Positions 39,772-49,163 of a stretch of DNA of 64,000 bases are shown here, in pieces (the stretch's first letter is position 1; the number at the start of each line of letters is the position of its first letter). Origin of the DNA: Gilliamella sp. Occ3-1 (lineage in GTDB: Bacteria; Pseudomonadota; Gammaproteobacteria; Enterobacterales; Orbaceae). The notes below the pieces were generated by a model. It was not told where the DNA came from and searched no databases. It was given only the letters and a program-made list of their open reading frames with translations. The stretch covers positions 1-64,000 of the forward strand of contig NZ_LZHQ01000022.1 in assembly GCF_001690655.1 (NCBI RefSeq). The letters are read 5' to 3'. The translations under genes were made by a program, and so were the position numbers.

Positions 39772-42390
39772 ATGTGGACTCGTGGTGTCATGTGCTTTGT
39801 TGCTGTGTTGTTTTCTTCACTGACCTTTGCCGAAGAAACCACGCCAATCATTAACAATGAGGATGATCTTTCGCTAGTTGTTCACCAGTTAAATGATAAA
39901 AATGATGAACTCAGACAAAATATGGAGTTACAAAAAGCACATCTAACTAGTATTGTTAATGAACAGAACAATATTACTACACAAATTTCACATGTACAAA
40001 ATACACTGGCAACCCTTGATGAACAAGGGGAGTGGTTAAGTTTTTCGACCGCTTTGGGCGAAACCTTACGTCAACAATTATTGCGTTTGCCTGAGAAACC
40101 TAAATCACAAGCACTTGATGCCGAAATTGCCGAGGCAAAGGCTCAACAACTTAATTATAGTAATATTTTAACGTCTTTGGACGATTACCCAATGTTAACA
40201 AATTCACTTGACAGTGTCAAAGAAGCAACACAATATCGTCGTTTAATTCGGGAACAGAACGAATTACTTAAGACTCTTATTTCGGGAACTGACACTACCA
40301 TTTTAGAGTTGACTAAATTAAAAATTGCCAATAAGCAATTAACTAATGCGATCGACGAAGTAAACGATGCCGCACACAGATATTTTTTCTGGGTAGCAGA
40401 TGTGAATCCAATATCGTTAAATTATCCAATCGATTTAGCTAAAGATGTTGTTTATATGGTTTTTTCTGTTGATACAATTTCGCAACTTTATAATGCTAGC
40501 GTTGAAGTACTTAGTTCTCCAAAAACGTTATTTTTAATTATTTTATCGTTGCTGTTCGTGTTTGCACACTTTAAAATGCGTGCTAAATATAATACTTTTT
40601 TAAACAAATCAGCTAGCCGTGTGGGAAAAATAACACAAGATAGCTATTCTTTAACATTAAAAGTAATTATATTTTCATTAATAATGGCCTTACCTATACC
40701 AATTTTGTGGGCGGTATTTGGCTATGCTTTACAGATTAATTCAGATTATCCTGTCGCATTTGCCTTAGGTTATGGCGTGAATGCAGCAGCGCCTATTTTG
40801 TGGGTATTTATTATTTCAGCCCATTTTGCATCATCCAATGGGCTGTTTATTACCCATTTTGGTTGGTCAGAACGTAGTGTACGCTCGGCAATGAAATATT
40901 ATCAACTTTCAATTTGGCTTGTAATTCCACTAGTAATGATAGTGATGAGTTTTGATCAATATAATAATCACCAATTTGCAGCCACAATTGGTCGAACGTC
41001 GTTTATTTTTCTTTGCTTTGCTTTGGTGTTTATGACTAACTCTATCCATCGTGCTGAAGTTCCTCTTTATATTGATAAAAAAGGAGCAGGCGATAATTTA
41101 TTAAGCCATATTTTGTGGTTTATTTTATTAAGTGCACCATGGCTAGCTATCATTGCGGCTTGTTTAGGTTATCTTTCGACAGCTCAAGTACTATTAGGGC
41201 GTCTTGAAGCTTCTGTCATTATTTGGTTTGCTCTGTTAGTTATTTATTTTATGATTCGCCGTTGGATGTGGATCCAAAAACGCCGTATTGAATTTGAACG
41301 AACCAAGCAACGTCGCTTAGAGCGTATGCAACGAGCCAAATCACATGAAGATGATCTCAATTCACTTAACGAAAGTGTTGATGAACCTGTTATTGATTTA
41401 GATGTCATTAGTGCTCAATCATTACATTTAGTCAGATCGATTATTATGATGATTGCGCTAATTAGTATGATTTTGCTATGGTCTGAACTGCATTCGGCCT
41501 TTGCTTTTATGAATAATATTAAACTTTGGGGAACCAGTGCCATTGTTAATGGAACCGAAATCGAACAATACATCACCCTTGGCGCAGTATGTATTGCAAT
41601 TTTAGTGATGACAATTACCATACAGTTGGTCAAAAATTTGCCCTCTTTGTTGGAGTTAGGCATTTTGCAACATTTAGATTTAGCACCGGGAACGGGGTAT
41701 GCTATTTCCACAGTTTCAAAATATATTACTTTGATGATAGGCTGTATGATTGCGTTTTCGTTTATTGGTATTGACTGGTCTAAAATTCAATGGTTAATTG
41801 CCGCATTAGGTGTAGGGTTAGGTTTTGGTTTACAAGAGATCTTTGCTAATTTTATCTCTGGCTTAATCATTTTATTCGAAAAACCTGTGCGTATTGGCGA
41901 TACGGTGACAATTCGCGATTTGACAGGTAATATCACCAAAATTAATACTCGCGCAATTACCATCGTCGATTGGGATCGTAAAGAAATTGTGATGCCCAAT
42001 AAAGCTTTCATTACCGAACAATTGGTGAACTGGTCGTTATCAGATTCGATCACTCGGATTGTATTAACCATTCCTGCAACTATCGATGCTGATAGTGATT
42101 TGGTTATCAAACTTTTACAACAAGCCTCAGACGAATGTGAATATGTGCTTAACGATCCTGAACCACAAGTATTTTTAGTAGATATCCAAGAAGGCATTCA
42201 GTTGTTTGAATTACGTGTTTTTGCTGCTGAAATGGGACACCGAATGTTACTGCGAAGCGCTATACATAAATTGATACTTGAAGCTTATCGTAAACATCAT
42301 TTAATGCTACCATTCCCACCATTGCAAACCAATTTAGAAGCATTGGGACGCAAGAGTGGGCGTCGCAGTTATACCATCGGTACACTTTAA
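39772..42390 (+). CDS. mscM: MscM-type miniconductance mechanosensitive channel
   Basis: An 872-residue MscS-superfamily channel that releases solutes on osmotic downshock. A signal peptide (FVAVLFSSLTFAEE) is followed by a periplasmic coiled-coil region, about eleven membrane segments, and the C-terminal MscS core: GVGLGFGLQEIFANFISGLIILFEKPVRIGDTVTI with the pore-lining glycine-rich helix. E. coli MscM has 1107 residues, so ~230 residues are missing, mostly from the periplasmic N-terminal part. The reading frame is uninterrupted. The gene overlaps the convergent dedA by 4 bases at the stop codons. Confidence 0.9.
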   Translation: MWTRGVMCFVAVLFSSLTFAEETTPIINNEDDLSLVVHQLNDKNDELRQNMELQKAHLTSIVNEQNNITTQISHVQNTLATLDEQGEWLSFSTALGETLRQQLLRLPEKPKSQALDAEIAEAKAQQLNYSNILTSLDDYPMLTNSLDSVKEATQYRRLIREQNELLKTLISGTDTTILELTKLKIANKQLTNAIDEVNDAAHRYFFWVADVNPISLNYPIDLAKDVVYMVFSVDTISQLYNASVEVLSSPKTLFLIILSLLFVFAHFKMRAKYNTFLNKSASRVGKITQDSYSLTLKVIIFSLIMALPIPILWAVFGYALQINSDYPVAFALGYGVNAAAPILWVFIISAHFASSNGLFITHFGWSERSVRSAMKYYQLSIWLVIPLVMIVMSFDQYNNHQFAATIGRTSFIFLCFALVFMTNSIHRAEVPLYIDKKGAGDNLLSHILWFILLSAPWLAIIAACLGYLSTAQVLLGRLEASVIIWFALLVIYFMIRRWMWIQKRRIEFERTKQRRLERMQRAKSHEDDLNSLNESVDEPVIDLDVISAQSLHLVRSIIMMIALISMILLWSELHSAFAFMNNIKLWGTSAIVNGTEIEQYITLGAVCIAILVMTITIQLVKNLPSLLELGILQHLDLAPGTGYAISTVSKYITLMIGCMIAFSFIGIDWSKIQWLIAALGVGLGFGLQEIFANFISGLIILFEKPVRIGDTVTIRDLTGNITKINTRAITIVDWDRKEIVMPNKAFITEQLVNWSLSDSITRIVLTIPATIDADSDLVIKLLQQASDECEYVLNDPEPQVFLVDIQEGIQLFELRVFAAEMGHRMLLRSAIHKLILEAYRKHHLMLPFPPLQTNLEALGRKSGRRSYTIGTL

Positions 42391-42917
42391 CCAAAAAGAG
42401 TTTCTAACCAAGGCACGGCAAATGCTCCTGGCGCAAGCAATACAAAAGCCCAAACTGGTGCTGAAGCAATGTTTGCTAGGTTAAATTTGGTGGTTGGCAT
42501 ATGCATTGTGCCAGCAATTAAAGGGACTATGGCTCGTAGTGGTCCAAAAAATCGACCTATAAATACCCCTAACGTTCCATAACGCTGAAAGAATTGCTCA
42601 GCACGATAAACTAATTTAGGGTGCTTATTAAGTGGCCATGAGGCAATAACTTGTTGATGATAGTGTTTACCCAACCAATAAGACAGTAAATCCCCAAAAA
42701 CAGCACCTGCCGAAGCGGCAATTAATACGGGTACAAATGATATTGCTCCTCCACCGATTAAAGCCCCTGCCCCTAATAAAATAGCCGTTGCAGGCACTAA
42801 AAGCGAGATAATTGCCAATGATTCACCAAATGCCAATAAAAATATAATGGGTAATGCCCAAACTTGATGGTGCTCAATAAACTGCATGATAGTCTGTGTG
42901 ATTTCTTGTAATGACAT
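42387..42917 (-). CDS. DedA-family membrane protein
   Basis: A 176-residue DedA/SNARE-associated (VTT domain) protein with about five hydrophobic segments. Conserved blocks are FLLAFGESLAIISLLVPATAILLGAGALIG, GAVFGDLLSYWLGK and the functional GTLGVFIGRFFGPLRAIVPLIAG with the membrane Arg residues. Members support membrane homeostasis and lipid carrier recycling. It is shorter than most E. coli paralogues (~200-220 residues), similar to YohD-like forms. I do not assign a specific paralogue. Confidence 0.88.
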   Translation of the reverse strand: MSLQEITQTIMQFIEHHQVWALPIIFLLAFGESLAIISLLVPATAILLGAGALIGGGAISFVPVLIAASAGAVFGDLLSYWLGKHYHQQVIASWPLNKHPKLVYRAEQFFQRYGTLGVFIGRFFGPLRAIVPLIAGTMHMPTTKFNLANIASAPVWAFVLLAPGAFAVPWLETLFG

Positions 42918-43100
42918 AGAGTTAGTTTATGAATTATCAATTGCTTATGATGAACTATTTTATCATAATATTGCTTATTAAGTGCTGAGCACGCTATCTA
43001 TTGATAAAATATTACACTACGTTAACATTTTAGAATTATTAATGGTTGATCTTGTGCTGATAGCAGTCTTAATTATAACCAAATTAGCAAGAGGCAATTA

Positions 43101-43907
43101 ATGGCGATCGGTGTTAAATCAATTCCAGTACGTAAATTTAAAAACAGTAAGTTACAACATTTTCAACCTGATATGTTAGCTATCGAAAAGCCAGTTGCTT
43201 TAATTTATAACGGAATTTCACATGTAGTGATGATGGCAACACCAAAAGATTTGGATTATTTTGCCATTGGTTTTTCGTTAACGGAAAATATTATTCATTC
43301 GGTTAATGATATTTATGGCATTGATATTATTGATACTCCCAAAGGCATAGAAGTACAGATCGAACTTTCGTCACGACGCTTTAGCGAGCTGAAAGAAAAA
43401 CGACGTAATTTAACTGGGCGAACAGGATGCGGTATTTGTGGTACTGAGCAGATAGAGCAAGTCTGCCAAGATATTCCTACTTTACCATTAATAAGCCAGA
43501 TTGATTTAGCAGATTTTAGTGACAGCTTAAGCTATTTATCGCATGTTCAACAAGTTGGTAAACAAACTGGTTGCACGCACGCAGCTGTATGGCTAGATTT
43601 GAAAGGACAATTTATGGTAGGGTTTGAAGATATCGGCCGGCATGTCGCATTAGATAAACTGCTTGGTTTTAGAGCAATGCAATTGCCTAATAATCCTAGC
43701 TATCAACATGGTGTGGTATTGGTTTCAAGCCGCGCCAGCTACGAAATGGTGCAAAAAACGGCCAAGTGTGGTGTAAAATTTTTGTTAGCGGTTTCGGCAG
43801 CAACCTCAATGGCCGTTGATTTGGCAAAACAGTGCCATTTAACTTTATTGGGTTTTTTTAGAGGCGATAAAGGCGTGATCTATTCTGGCGATGATCGTCT
43901 TATCTAA
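43101..43907 (+). CDS. fdhD: Sulfur carrier protein FdhD for formate dehydrogenase
   Basis: A 268-residue protein that passes sulfur to the molybdenum cofactor of formate dehydrogenases. The sulfur-relaying CxxC pair is Cys110 and Cys113 in TGRTGCGICG; GFEDIGRHVALDKLLG and VLVSSRASYEMVQK also match the family. AGAGG lies before the ATG. No formate dehydrogenase gene is in the window, but the molybdate locus at ~59-62 kb fits the same need. Confidence 0.95.
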   Translation: MAIGVKSIPVRKFKNSKLQHFQPDMLAIEKPVALIYNGISHVVMMATPKDLDYFAIGFSLTENIIHSVNDIYGIDIIDTPKGIEVQIELSSRRFSELKEKRRNLTGRTGCGICGTEQIEQVCQDIPTLPLISQIDLADFSDSLSYLSHVQQVGKQTGCTHAAVWLDLKGQFMVGFEDIGRHVALDKLLGFRAMQLPNNPSYQHGVVLVSSRASYEMVQKTAKCGVKFLLAVSAATSMAVDLAKQCHLTLLGFFRGDKGVIYSGDDRLI

Positions 43908-44115
43908 AAAAATCTTTTGTATTTTTCATTTATGGTGATTAAATTAATCTAAATTTAATATATTGAATAATAAAAATAAAAAAGAAATTTTTCTAATTCA
44001 TTCTAAGATATATCAATTCGCATCTTCCTTTATGAAACGAAGATCATCATAATATATGCCGAAAACAAAAATTATTTTGTTTTTTAATTATTTTATGGGA
44101 TTTTTACCCAATTAA

Positions 44116-44185
44116 GCTAAGCAATAGGTTATCGTTGTTTTATTATATTCACCTATTTTACTTTAGCTTAGCATTAATTTTTTTT
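44116..44185 (+). promoter_or_regulatory. Nested inverted repeat in the punA leader, possible attenuator
   Basis: GCTAAGC (44116-44122) pairs with GCTTAGC (44166-44172), and the adjacent AATAGGT (44123-44129) pairs with ACCTATT (44151-44157), giving a two-part hairpin with an 8-base bulge. Eight T follow at 44178-44185, just before the punA ribosome site. It could be an attenuator, or the terminator of a short leader. The five bases between stem and T run weaken the terminator reading. It does not resemble a purine riboswitch. Confidence 0.45.
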
Positions 44186-44199
44186 GAAAGGATACTATC

Positions 44200-45018
44200 A
44201 TGCATCAGACTTTAGACATTCAACAAACCGTTAATTTTATTCAGAAACATACAAACAAAAAACCAACAATTGGAATTATTCTTGGTTCAGGTTTAGGACC
44301 TTTTGCCGACACTCTTGAAGATGCTGTTCATATTCCCTATGACACAATTCCACATTTTGCCAAATCAGCAGCCGTTGGCCACGCAAATGAATTAGTCATT
44401 GGCCAATGCGGAGACAAAACAGTTGTGGCAATGAAAGGACGCTTTCACTATTACGAAGGTTTTTCGTTAGATCAAGTTACTTTCCCTGTTCGTGTGATGA
44501 AGATGCTTGGTGTTGAAAAATTAATTATCACTAATGCATGTGGTGCAGTCAATACGAGTTTTAAACCAGGCGATTTAATGTTGATCACCGATCACATTAA
44601 TCTTACTGCCAACAGTCCTCTTATTGGACCAAATAACCCTGATTTAGGTGTGCGCTTTTTAGATGTAAGTGAGGTTTATAATAAGCAATTGCGTTCAACA
44701 GTAATTGATGTAGCCAAAGAACTTAATATTACCTTACAACAAGGTGTCTATGCTTGGTGGACAGGTCCAACTTATGAAACACCTGCCGAAATTAGAATGA
44801 TTCGTGTTTTAGGTGCCGATGCAGTTGGTATGTCAACTGTACCCGAGGCAATTATCGCACACCATTCAGGCATTAAAACCATTGGAATTTCGTGTTTAAC
44901 TAATATGGCTTGCGGAATTTTAGATCAACCATTAGGACACGAAGAAGTTATAGAGACAGCAGAACGCGTTAAATCAACTTTTTTACAACTAATAACAAAA
45001 ACGATTGCACGTTTCTAA
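44200..45018 (+). CDS. punA: Purine nucleoside phosphorylase (PNP-I, PunA type)
   Basis: A 272-residue trimeric-type phosphorylase that splits inosine, guanosine and xanthosine-like nucleosides into base and ribose 1-phosphate. The phosphate loop ILGSGLG, the catalytic His in KGRFHYYEGFS, the Glu in GMSTVPEAIIAHH and the purine-contacting Asn in CLTNMACGILDQPL are present. TGPTYETPAEIRMIRVLGADAVGMSTVPE is much closer to Bacillus PunA than to E. coli XapA. AAAGGA precedes the ATG. A nucleoside transporter follows 58 bases downstream. Confidence 0.93.
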   Translation: MHQTLDIQQTVNFIQKHTNKKPTIGIILGSGLGPFADTLEDAVHIPYDTIPHFAKSAAVGHANELVIGQCGDKTVVAMKGRFHYYEGFSLDQVTFPVRVMKMLGVEKLIITNACGAVNTSFKPGDLMLITDHINLTANSPLIGPNNPDLGVRFLDVSEVYNKQLRSTVIDVAKELNITLQQGVYAWWTGPTYETPAEIRMIRVLGADAVGMSTVPEAIIAHHSGIKTIGISCLTNMACGILDQPLGHEEVIETAERVKSTFLQLITKTIARF

Positions 45019-45076
45019 CCAATACTTTTTATTGGTAATTTTCTATAAAAAGTTCACTTTATTTTAGGAATAAACA

Positions 45077-46315
45077 ATGAACATAAAGAATAGATTGAAA
45101 ATAATGATGTTTTTCCAATATCTAATTTGGGGAAGCTGGTTAGCCACTTTTGGTGCTTATCTATTTAATACTTTACACTTTTCTGGTGTTGAAGTATCTA
45201 TGATTTTTAGTACCAAAGGTTTAGCGGCATTAATTACACCATTTATTATTGGTATTATTGCCGATAAATTTTTACAGGCTAAATATCTATATATGCTTTG
45301 TCATTCTGTTTGTGCTATTGCGCTTTTTTATGCTGCATCAGTTAATAATTCAGCTATTTTATTTTGGGTAATGTTAGGCAATGCGTTAGCTTTTATGCCA
45401 ACTATTGCATTATCTAATTCTATTAGCTACCACTGTTTGGCTCAACATAACTTAGATTCGGTAACCGTTTTCCCTAAAATACGAGTATTTGGTACTGTTG
45501 GTTTTATCATTGCAATGTGGACAATTAGTTTATGCAAATTCGAGTTGAGTAATGCTCAGCTCTATGTTGCCTGCGCAGCATCCGTTGTACTTGTTGTTTA
45601 TAGTACAACATTACCAAATATTACTGTATCTAAAAGTCAAAAACAGTCTTGGGTTTCTTATTTAGGATTGGATGCTTTTGTGTTATTCAAAAAGCCCATT
45701 ATGGCTGTTTTTTTTCTTTTTGCTATGTTACTTGGTGCGATACTACAAATCACTAATACTTTTGGTGGCGCTTTTTTACATGATTTTGGTAAAGTCTCAG
45801 AATTTAAAGATAGCTTAATTGTACAATACCCTGCTATTTTATTATCAGTTTCACAAATGGCTGAAGTCGCATTTATTTTGACCATCCCATTTTTCCTCAA
45901 AAAATTTGGTATTAAAAAAGTCATAATGATAAGCTTGATTGCTTGGACTTTACGATTTGGTTTATTTGCATTTGGTGATCCAACACCTTTTGGTTTTGTG
46001 CTATTAATGCTTTCAATGATCGTTTACGGCTGTGCATTTGACTTTTTTAATATTTCAGGCTCTATTTTCATTGAAAAAGAAGTCAGTTCAAATATTCGAG
46101 CCAGTGCTCAAGGACTGTTTATGACCATGGTTAATGGTATTGGCGCTTATTTTGGCTCGATTTTAAGTGGTTATGTTGTTGACATGTGTACACATGATGG
46201 TCTTAAAGATTGGCAAACAATTTGGCTAATTTTTGCTACATATGCACTTGTGTTAGGTATTGTTTTTTATTATTCATTTAATTATGACCATACTAAAAGT
46301 AAGTGTGCTGCATAA
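45077..46315 (+). CDS. Nucleoside:H+ symporter (NupG/XapB family)
   Basis: A 412-residue, 12-helix major facilitator protein of the nucleoside:H+ symporter family. MMFFQYLIWGSWLATFGAYLF, IGIIADKFLQAKYLY, ALSNSISYHC, KIRVFGTVGFI and SSNIRASAQGLFMTMVNGIGAYFGSILSGYVVD match E. coli NupG and XapB; I do not separate the two. AGGA precedes the ATG. Coupled to punA it forms a nucleoside uptake and cleavage operon, closed by a terminator. Confidence 0.92.
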   Translation: MNIKNRLKIMMFFQYLIWGSWLATFGAYLFNTLHFSGVEVSMIFSTKGLAALITPFIIGIIADKFLQAKYLYMLCHSVCAIALFYAASVNNSAILFWVMLGNALAFMPTIALSNSISYHCLAQHNLDSVTVFPKIRVFGTVGFIIAMWTISLCKFELSNAQLYVACAASVVLVVYSTTLPNITVSKSQKQSWVSYLGLDAFVLFKKPIMAVFFLFAMLLGAILQITNTFGGAFLHDFGKVSEFKDSLIVQYPAILLSVSQMAEVAFILTIPFFLKKFGIKKVIMISLIAWTLRFGLFAFGDPTPFGFVLLMLSMIVYGCAFDFFNISGSIFIEKEVSSNIRASAQGLFMTMVNGIGAYFGSILSGYVVDMCTHDGLKDWQTIWLIFATYALVLGIVFYYSFNYDHTKSKCAA

Positions 46316-46383
46316 TCACTTATCCGTTTAGATTAATAGATATTTGAAATATTAATTATCATTGTAATTTGATTAATTTATTA

Positions 46384-46443
46384 AAAAGACACCGGGAGAT
46401 GAATTGTATGATCCTTCATCTGATGTCTTTTATTGTGTTTTTT
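46384..46443 (+). terminator. Terminator of the punA-nucleoside transporter operon
   Basis: AAAAGACA (46384-46391) pairs with TGTCTTTT (46424-46431), with an inner AGATGAA/TTCATCT stem and asymmetric bulges, then ATTGTGTTTTTT. It lies 68 bases past the transporter stop codon. Confidence 0.8.
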
Positions 46444-46489
46444 AGCCGACAATTATCGGCAATGTTGTTTTTTGTTACGAGATTTAGAT

Positions 46490-47437
46490 ATGAAAGATAA
46501 ATTTTTAGGCGGTTTACTGGTTTTATTAGGTGCATGTAGCTTTGGTGTACTATCTTCTATCGTTAAGACGGCTTATCAAAACGGGTATAAATTAGGTGAA
46601 GTCACTGGTATCCAATGTTTTTTGGGAATGTTAATGTTATGGAGTATTCACTTTATTGTCAAAATAATACGCTCCCCAAAAGTATCTACATCAACAAACA
46701 CACGATTAACAACTCCAACAGAAAAGTATACAAAATTGACAAAAAAATGGAAGATCTGTGCTGTTGGTCTATTTCCTGGATTAGTCGGTATTTGTTATTA
46801 CCAATGCGTACAACTAGTGCCTGCATCAATTGCAATTATTTTATTAATGCAATATTTGTGGATTAGTGTCTTTATTGATTTTATTATATTTAAGAATAAA
46901 CCTAGTATTATTCAACTTTCAGCGGTTATTATAATTATTTTAGGTAGCTGCCTAGCAGCAGGTATTTTTAATCAAGATATTAGTTTAAATTTGACTGGTT
47001 GTTTTTTTGGTTTTTTAGCAGCACTAATGTATTCACTCTTTATTAGTACTAGCAGCAATATTGGTAACGAATTACCTAAGCTTGAAAAAAGTGCGTTGAT
47101 GATTACCGGTGCATGTATTGTTACTTTTTTGATATTTCCACCTTTATTTTTCTTCAGACTTGATATTAGCGACAAACTGTATCAATTAGGATTTTTATTA
47201 GCATTGCTAGGTACTGTATTGCCACCTTTTTTGTTTTCGGTAGGAATCCCAAGAATTGGGATTTCATTAAGTGCCATTTTGTCGGCAACAGAGCTGCCTG
47301 TAGCAGTCATTTGTTCATATTTTTATTTACACGAATCGGTCCATTTTAATCAATGGATTGGAGTGGGTATTATTCTTTTGGCAATTGTTTTACCTAACTT
47401 AAAGCATATTAAAAAAGCAAACTTGAAAAATAGTTAG
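46490..47437 (+). CDS. EamA/DMT-family transporter
   Basis: A 315-residue membrane protein with two EamA repeats and about ten hydrophobic segments: FLGGLLVLLGACSFGVLSSIVKTAYQNGY at the start of the first, LTGCFFGFLAALMYSLFISTSS at the start of the second, and SATELPVAVICSYFYLHESVHFNQWIGVGIILLAIVL at the end. A charged loop rich in Thr/Lys (residues ~57-82) is unusual for the family. I start at MKDKFLGG because the longer frame runs through the preceding terminator. Substrate unknown. Confidence 0.85.
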   Translation: MKDKFLGGLLVLLGACSFGVLSSIVKTAYQNGYKLGEVTGIQCFLGMLMLWSIHFIVKIIRSPKVSTSTNTRLTTPTEKYTKLTKKWKICAVGLFPGLVGICYYQCVQLVPASIAIILLMQYLWISVFIDFIIFKNKPSIIQLSAVIIIILGSCLAAGIFNQDISLNLTGCFFGFLAALMYSLFISTSSNIGNELPKLEKSALMITGACIVTFLIFPPLFFFRLDISDKLYQLGFLLALLGTVLPPFLFSVGIPRIGISLSAILSATELPVAVICSYFYLHESVHFNQWIGVGIILLAIVLPNLKHIKKANLKNS

Positions 47438-48565
47438 TTTATCTGACTTTTTTGACTTAAAATGTAAGAAAATACTGAATTGTTTACATTTCATAGTTAA
47501 AATTGTCCTCTAAAACCTCATAAGGCATTTTATTTAAAATTGCTTTATGTGGCATTAATCTTACAAATCACTTAAAATTTTGTTTGTATATGTTGAATTG
47601 CTAACTATTTGCTGATTATGCTTCATCTTTATCAAAGTACGTATCACTCTTTTCATCTTTTCCATTTGTTTGTGAATAAGCAGTTTTTGTGCTTTTTGAT
47701 TGATATGGTAGTTATCACACGTTTTAACGAATAGATAGAACGATATATAAATTAATTACTAAATGGTATAGATTCCTGAATATTTTTACAGAAATAGAAT
47801 CTAAAAAGTGTACACCACATCTTAATTAAAGTATGTCAATTACTTTAGTCCCAGAAATTACTGTAAACGAAGCGAGTAATTTCTATATATTAGGTTTATT
47901 ATTTATAATATCCAAAGGCATTGAAAAACCAACTATCGTCACCATAACTATAATCGTCTAATAATTTGGCCGATCTTGCTATTTATTATCAAAAAATAAA
48001 TGATTTTATACTCTGCCTTATTCTGAATAGCTTTAATAGTCAAATATATTAAAAATTATTATAGTATATTGGGGGCGTTCTATGGTTTACTTTTCTGCGA
48101 AAATATAATAAAAATCTTCAACAAAAAAATTAAATCTACAATATTTTTGAACTTTCCTAAATTAAATCTGTCTTAATATAAAGAGACTATTTTTAATAGT
48201 ATTAGTCCGTTATTGAAAATAGGTAGTCATCGCTTATTTAGTTTTCTAGTAATAAGTAAAGGGTTTTGCTGTTTTAATAAAATGCCGTAATTAACCTTTT
48301 AACAGGCTTTATAAGTAAATTAGACTGTTTCGTTTCTCTAATAGTAGTCATTTCTAGCAGTGTTTATTTTTCTATGCTTTTTTGAGTTGAGATTTAATTC
48401 ATTTATTTGAATATCTAATAAAATATTATTAATTATTTGAATTTTTTGTTTATTTTCATATTTAAGTATTTTGTCAACCTGAAACATTTTTACATAAAAA
48501 TTAACAACCTCTTTCTTTATTAAGGTCTTGTTATCTTTTTATTTTAATAAAAAGGAAGTTACAAA
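47438..48565. other. Gene-poor stretch of 1.1 kb
   Basis: No intact gene is visible. On the minus strand an open but startless run ends with TAA at 47561, and a protein-like scrap, DDYSYGDDSWFFNAFGYYK and stop, ends at 47899. CTAAAAAGTGTACACC at 47801-47816 resembles the sequence flanking the IS remnant near 30.7 kb. The rest is AT-rich with no clear RNA or repeat array. It may be an eroded insertion or a decayed gene. Confidence 0.5.
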
Positions 48566-49042
48566 ATGAAGATATATAAAAAACCTTTATTTACCTTAGT
48601 ACATAGTAATAATTCCATACCTGAACACAGAACTCTGGCTTATTTGGATCCCACATTAAATTATTACACTGATCATATTGACGAAATTATTGCTTTGCGT
48701 GTTAAAGAACTTAAATTGCATCATCCTGAATATAGAGAATGTCATGATAGTGATAAGAGCAATAATAAAAGAGGTTTTTCTTTTGTTTTTCATGAAATAT
48801 TTGAGTCAGAACATCATCAAAAACAAATTGGAATGCTAAAAGAGGAAATAGCTATCACAAATGAATCCAATAAAATTAAAGGATTGCTAAAGAAAAGAAT
48901 AAAGGAAATCGCTAATCTTTACCCTGAATTCCAACTTAATTTTAATGATATGCGAATTTTACCGACTAAAATAAAACAATATCTATTTGCTCCACCTTTA
49001 ATCTTGACTGAAGATAATGCAATTATGCTTTGGGATGATTAA
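48566..49042 (+). CDS. Uncharacterised 158-residue protein with an internal duplication
   Basis: I do not recognise this protein. It has a strong ribosome site (AGGAAG 8 bases before ATG) and its own terminator, so it is probably expressed. There is no signal peptide or membrane segment; it is charged, His-rich in the first half (HHPEYRECHDSD, ESEHHQK) and largely helical. Residues 45-56 (RVKELKLHHPEY) and 111-122 (RIKEIANLYPEF) repeat the pattern R-[VI]-K-E-[LI]-x4-P-E-[YF], each preceded by an Ile/Leu-rich helix, which suggests an ancient tandem duplication. It stands alone after a 1.1-kb gene-poor stretch, so it may be an acquired or lineage-specific gene. A cytoplasmic role is inferred only from the lack of targeting signals. 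Confidence 0.75.
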   Translation: MKIYKKPLFTLVHSNNSIPEHRTLAYLDPTLNYYTDHIDEIIALRVKELKLHHPEYRECHDSDKSNNKRGFSFVFHEIFESEHHQKQIGMLKEEIAITNESNKIKGLLKKRIKEIANLYPEFQLNFNDMRILPTKIKQYLFAPPLILTEDNAIMLWDD

Positions 49043-49075
49043 AATTTTATCTTAACAATAATTAATAAAAACAGT

Positions 49076-49112
49076 AATTTACAGGGACATTTCCCTGTAA
49101 ATTATTTTTAAT
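49076..49112. terminator. Bidirectional terminator between the 158-residue gene and amtB
   Basis: AATTTACAGGGA (49076-49087) pairs with TCCCTGTAAATT (49092-49103), a perfect 12-bp stem with a 4-base loop, with ATTTTTA after it on the plus strand and ACTGTTTTTATT on the minus strand. Confidence 0.9.
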
Positions 49113-49163
49113 TTAAATCCTTTTTATATATGATTTTTTAATTAATGAAAGTTTATTTACGGA

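Noticed and set aside
47561..47760. 66-codon minus-strand open run ending SNSTYTNKILSDL
   Set aside because: No start codon until late in the run, and runs of this length are expected by chance in several hundred bases of AT-rich spacer read in six frames. Kept only as a note under the gene-poor stretch.
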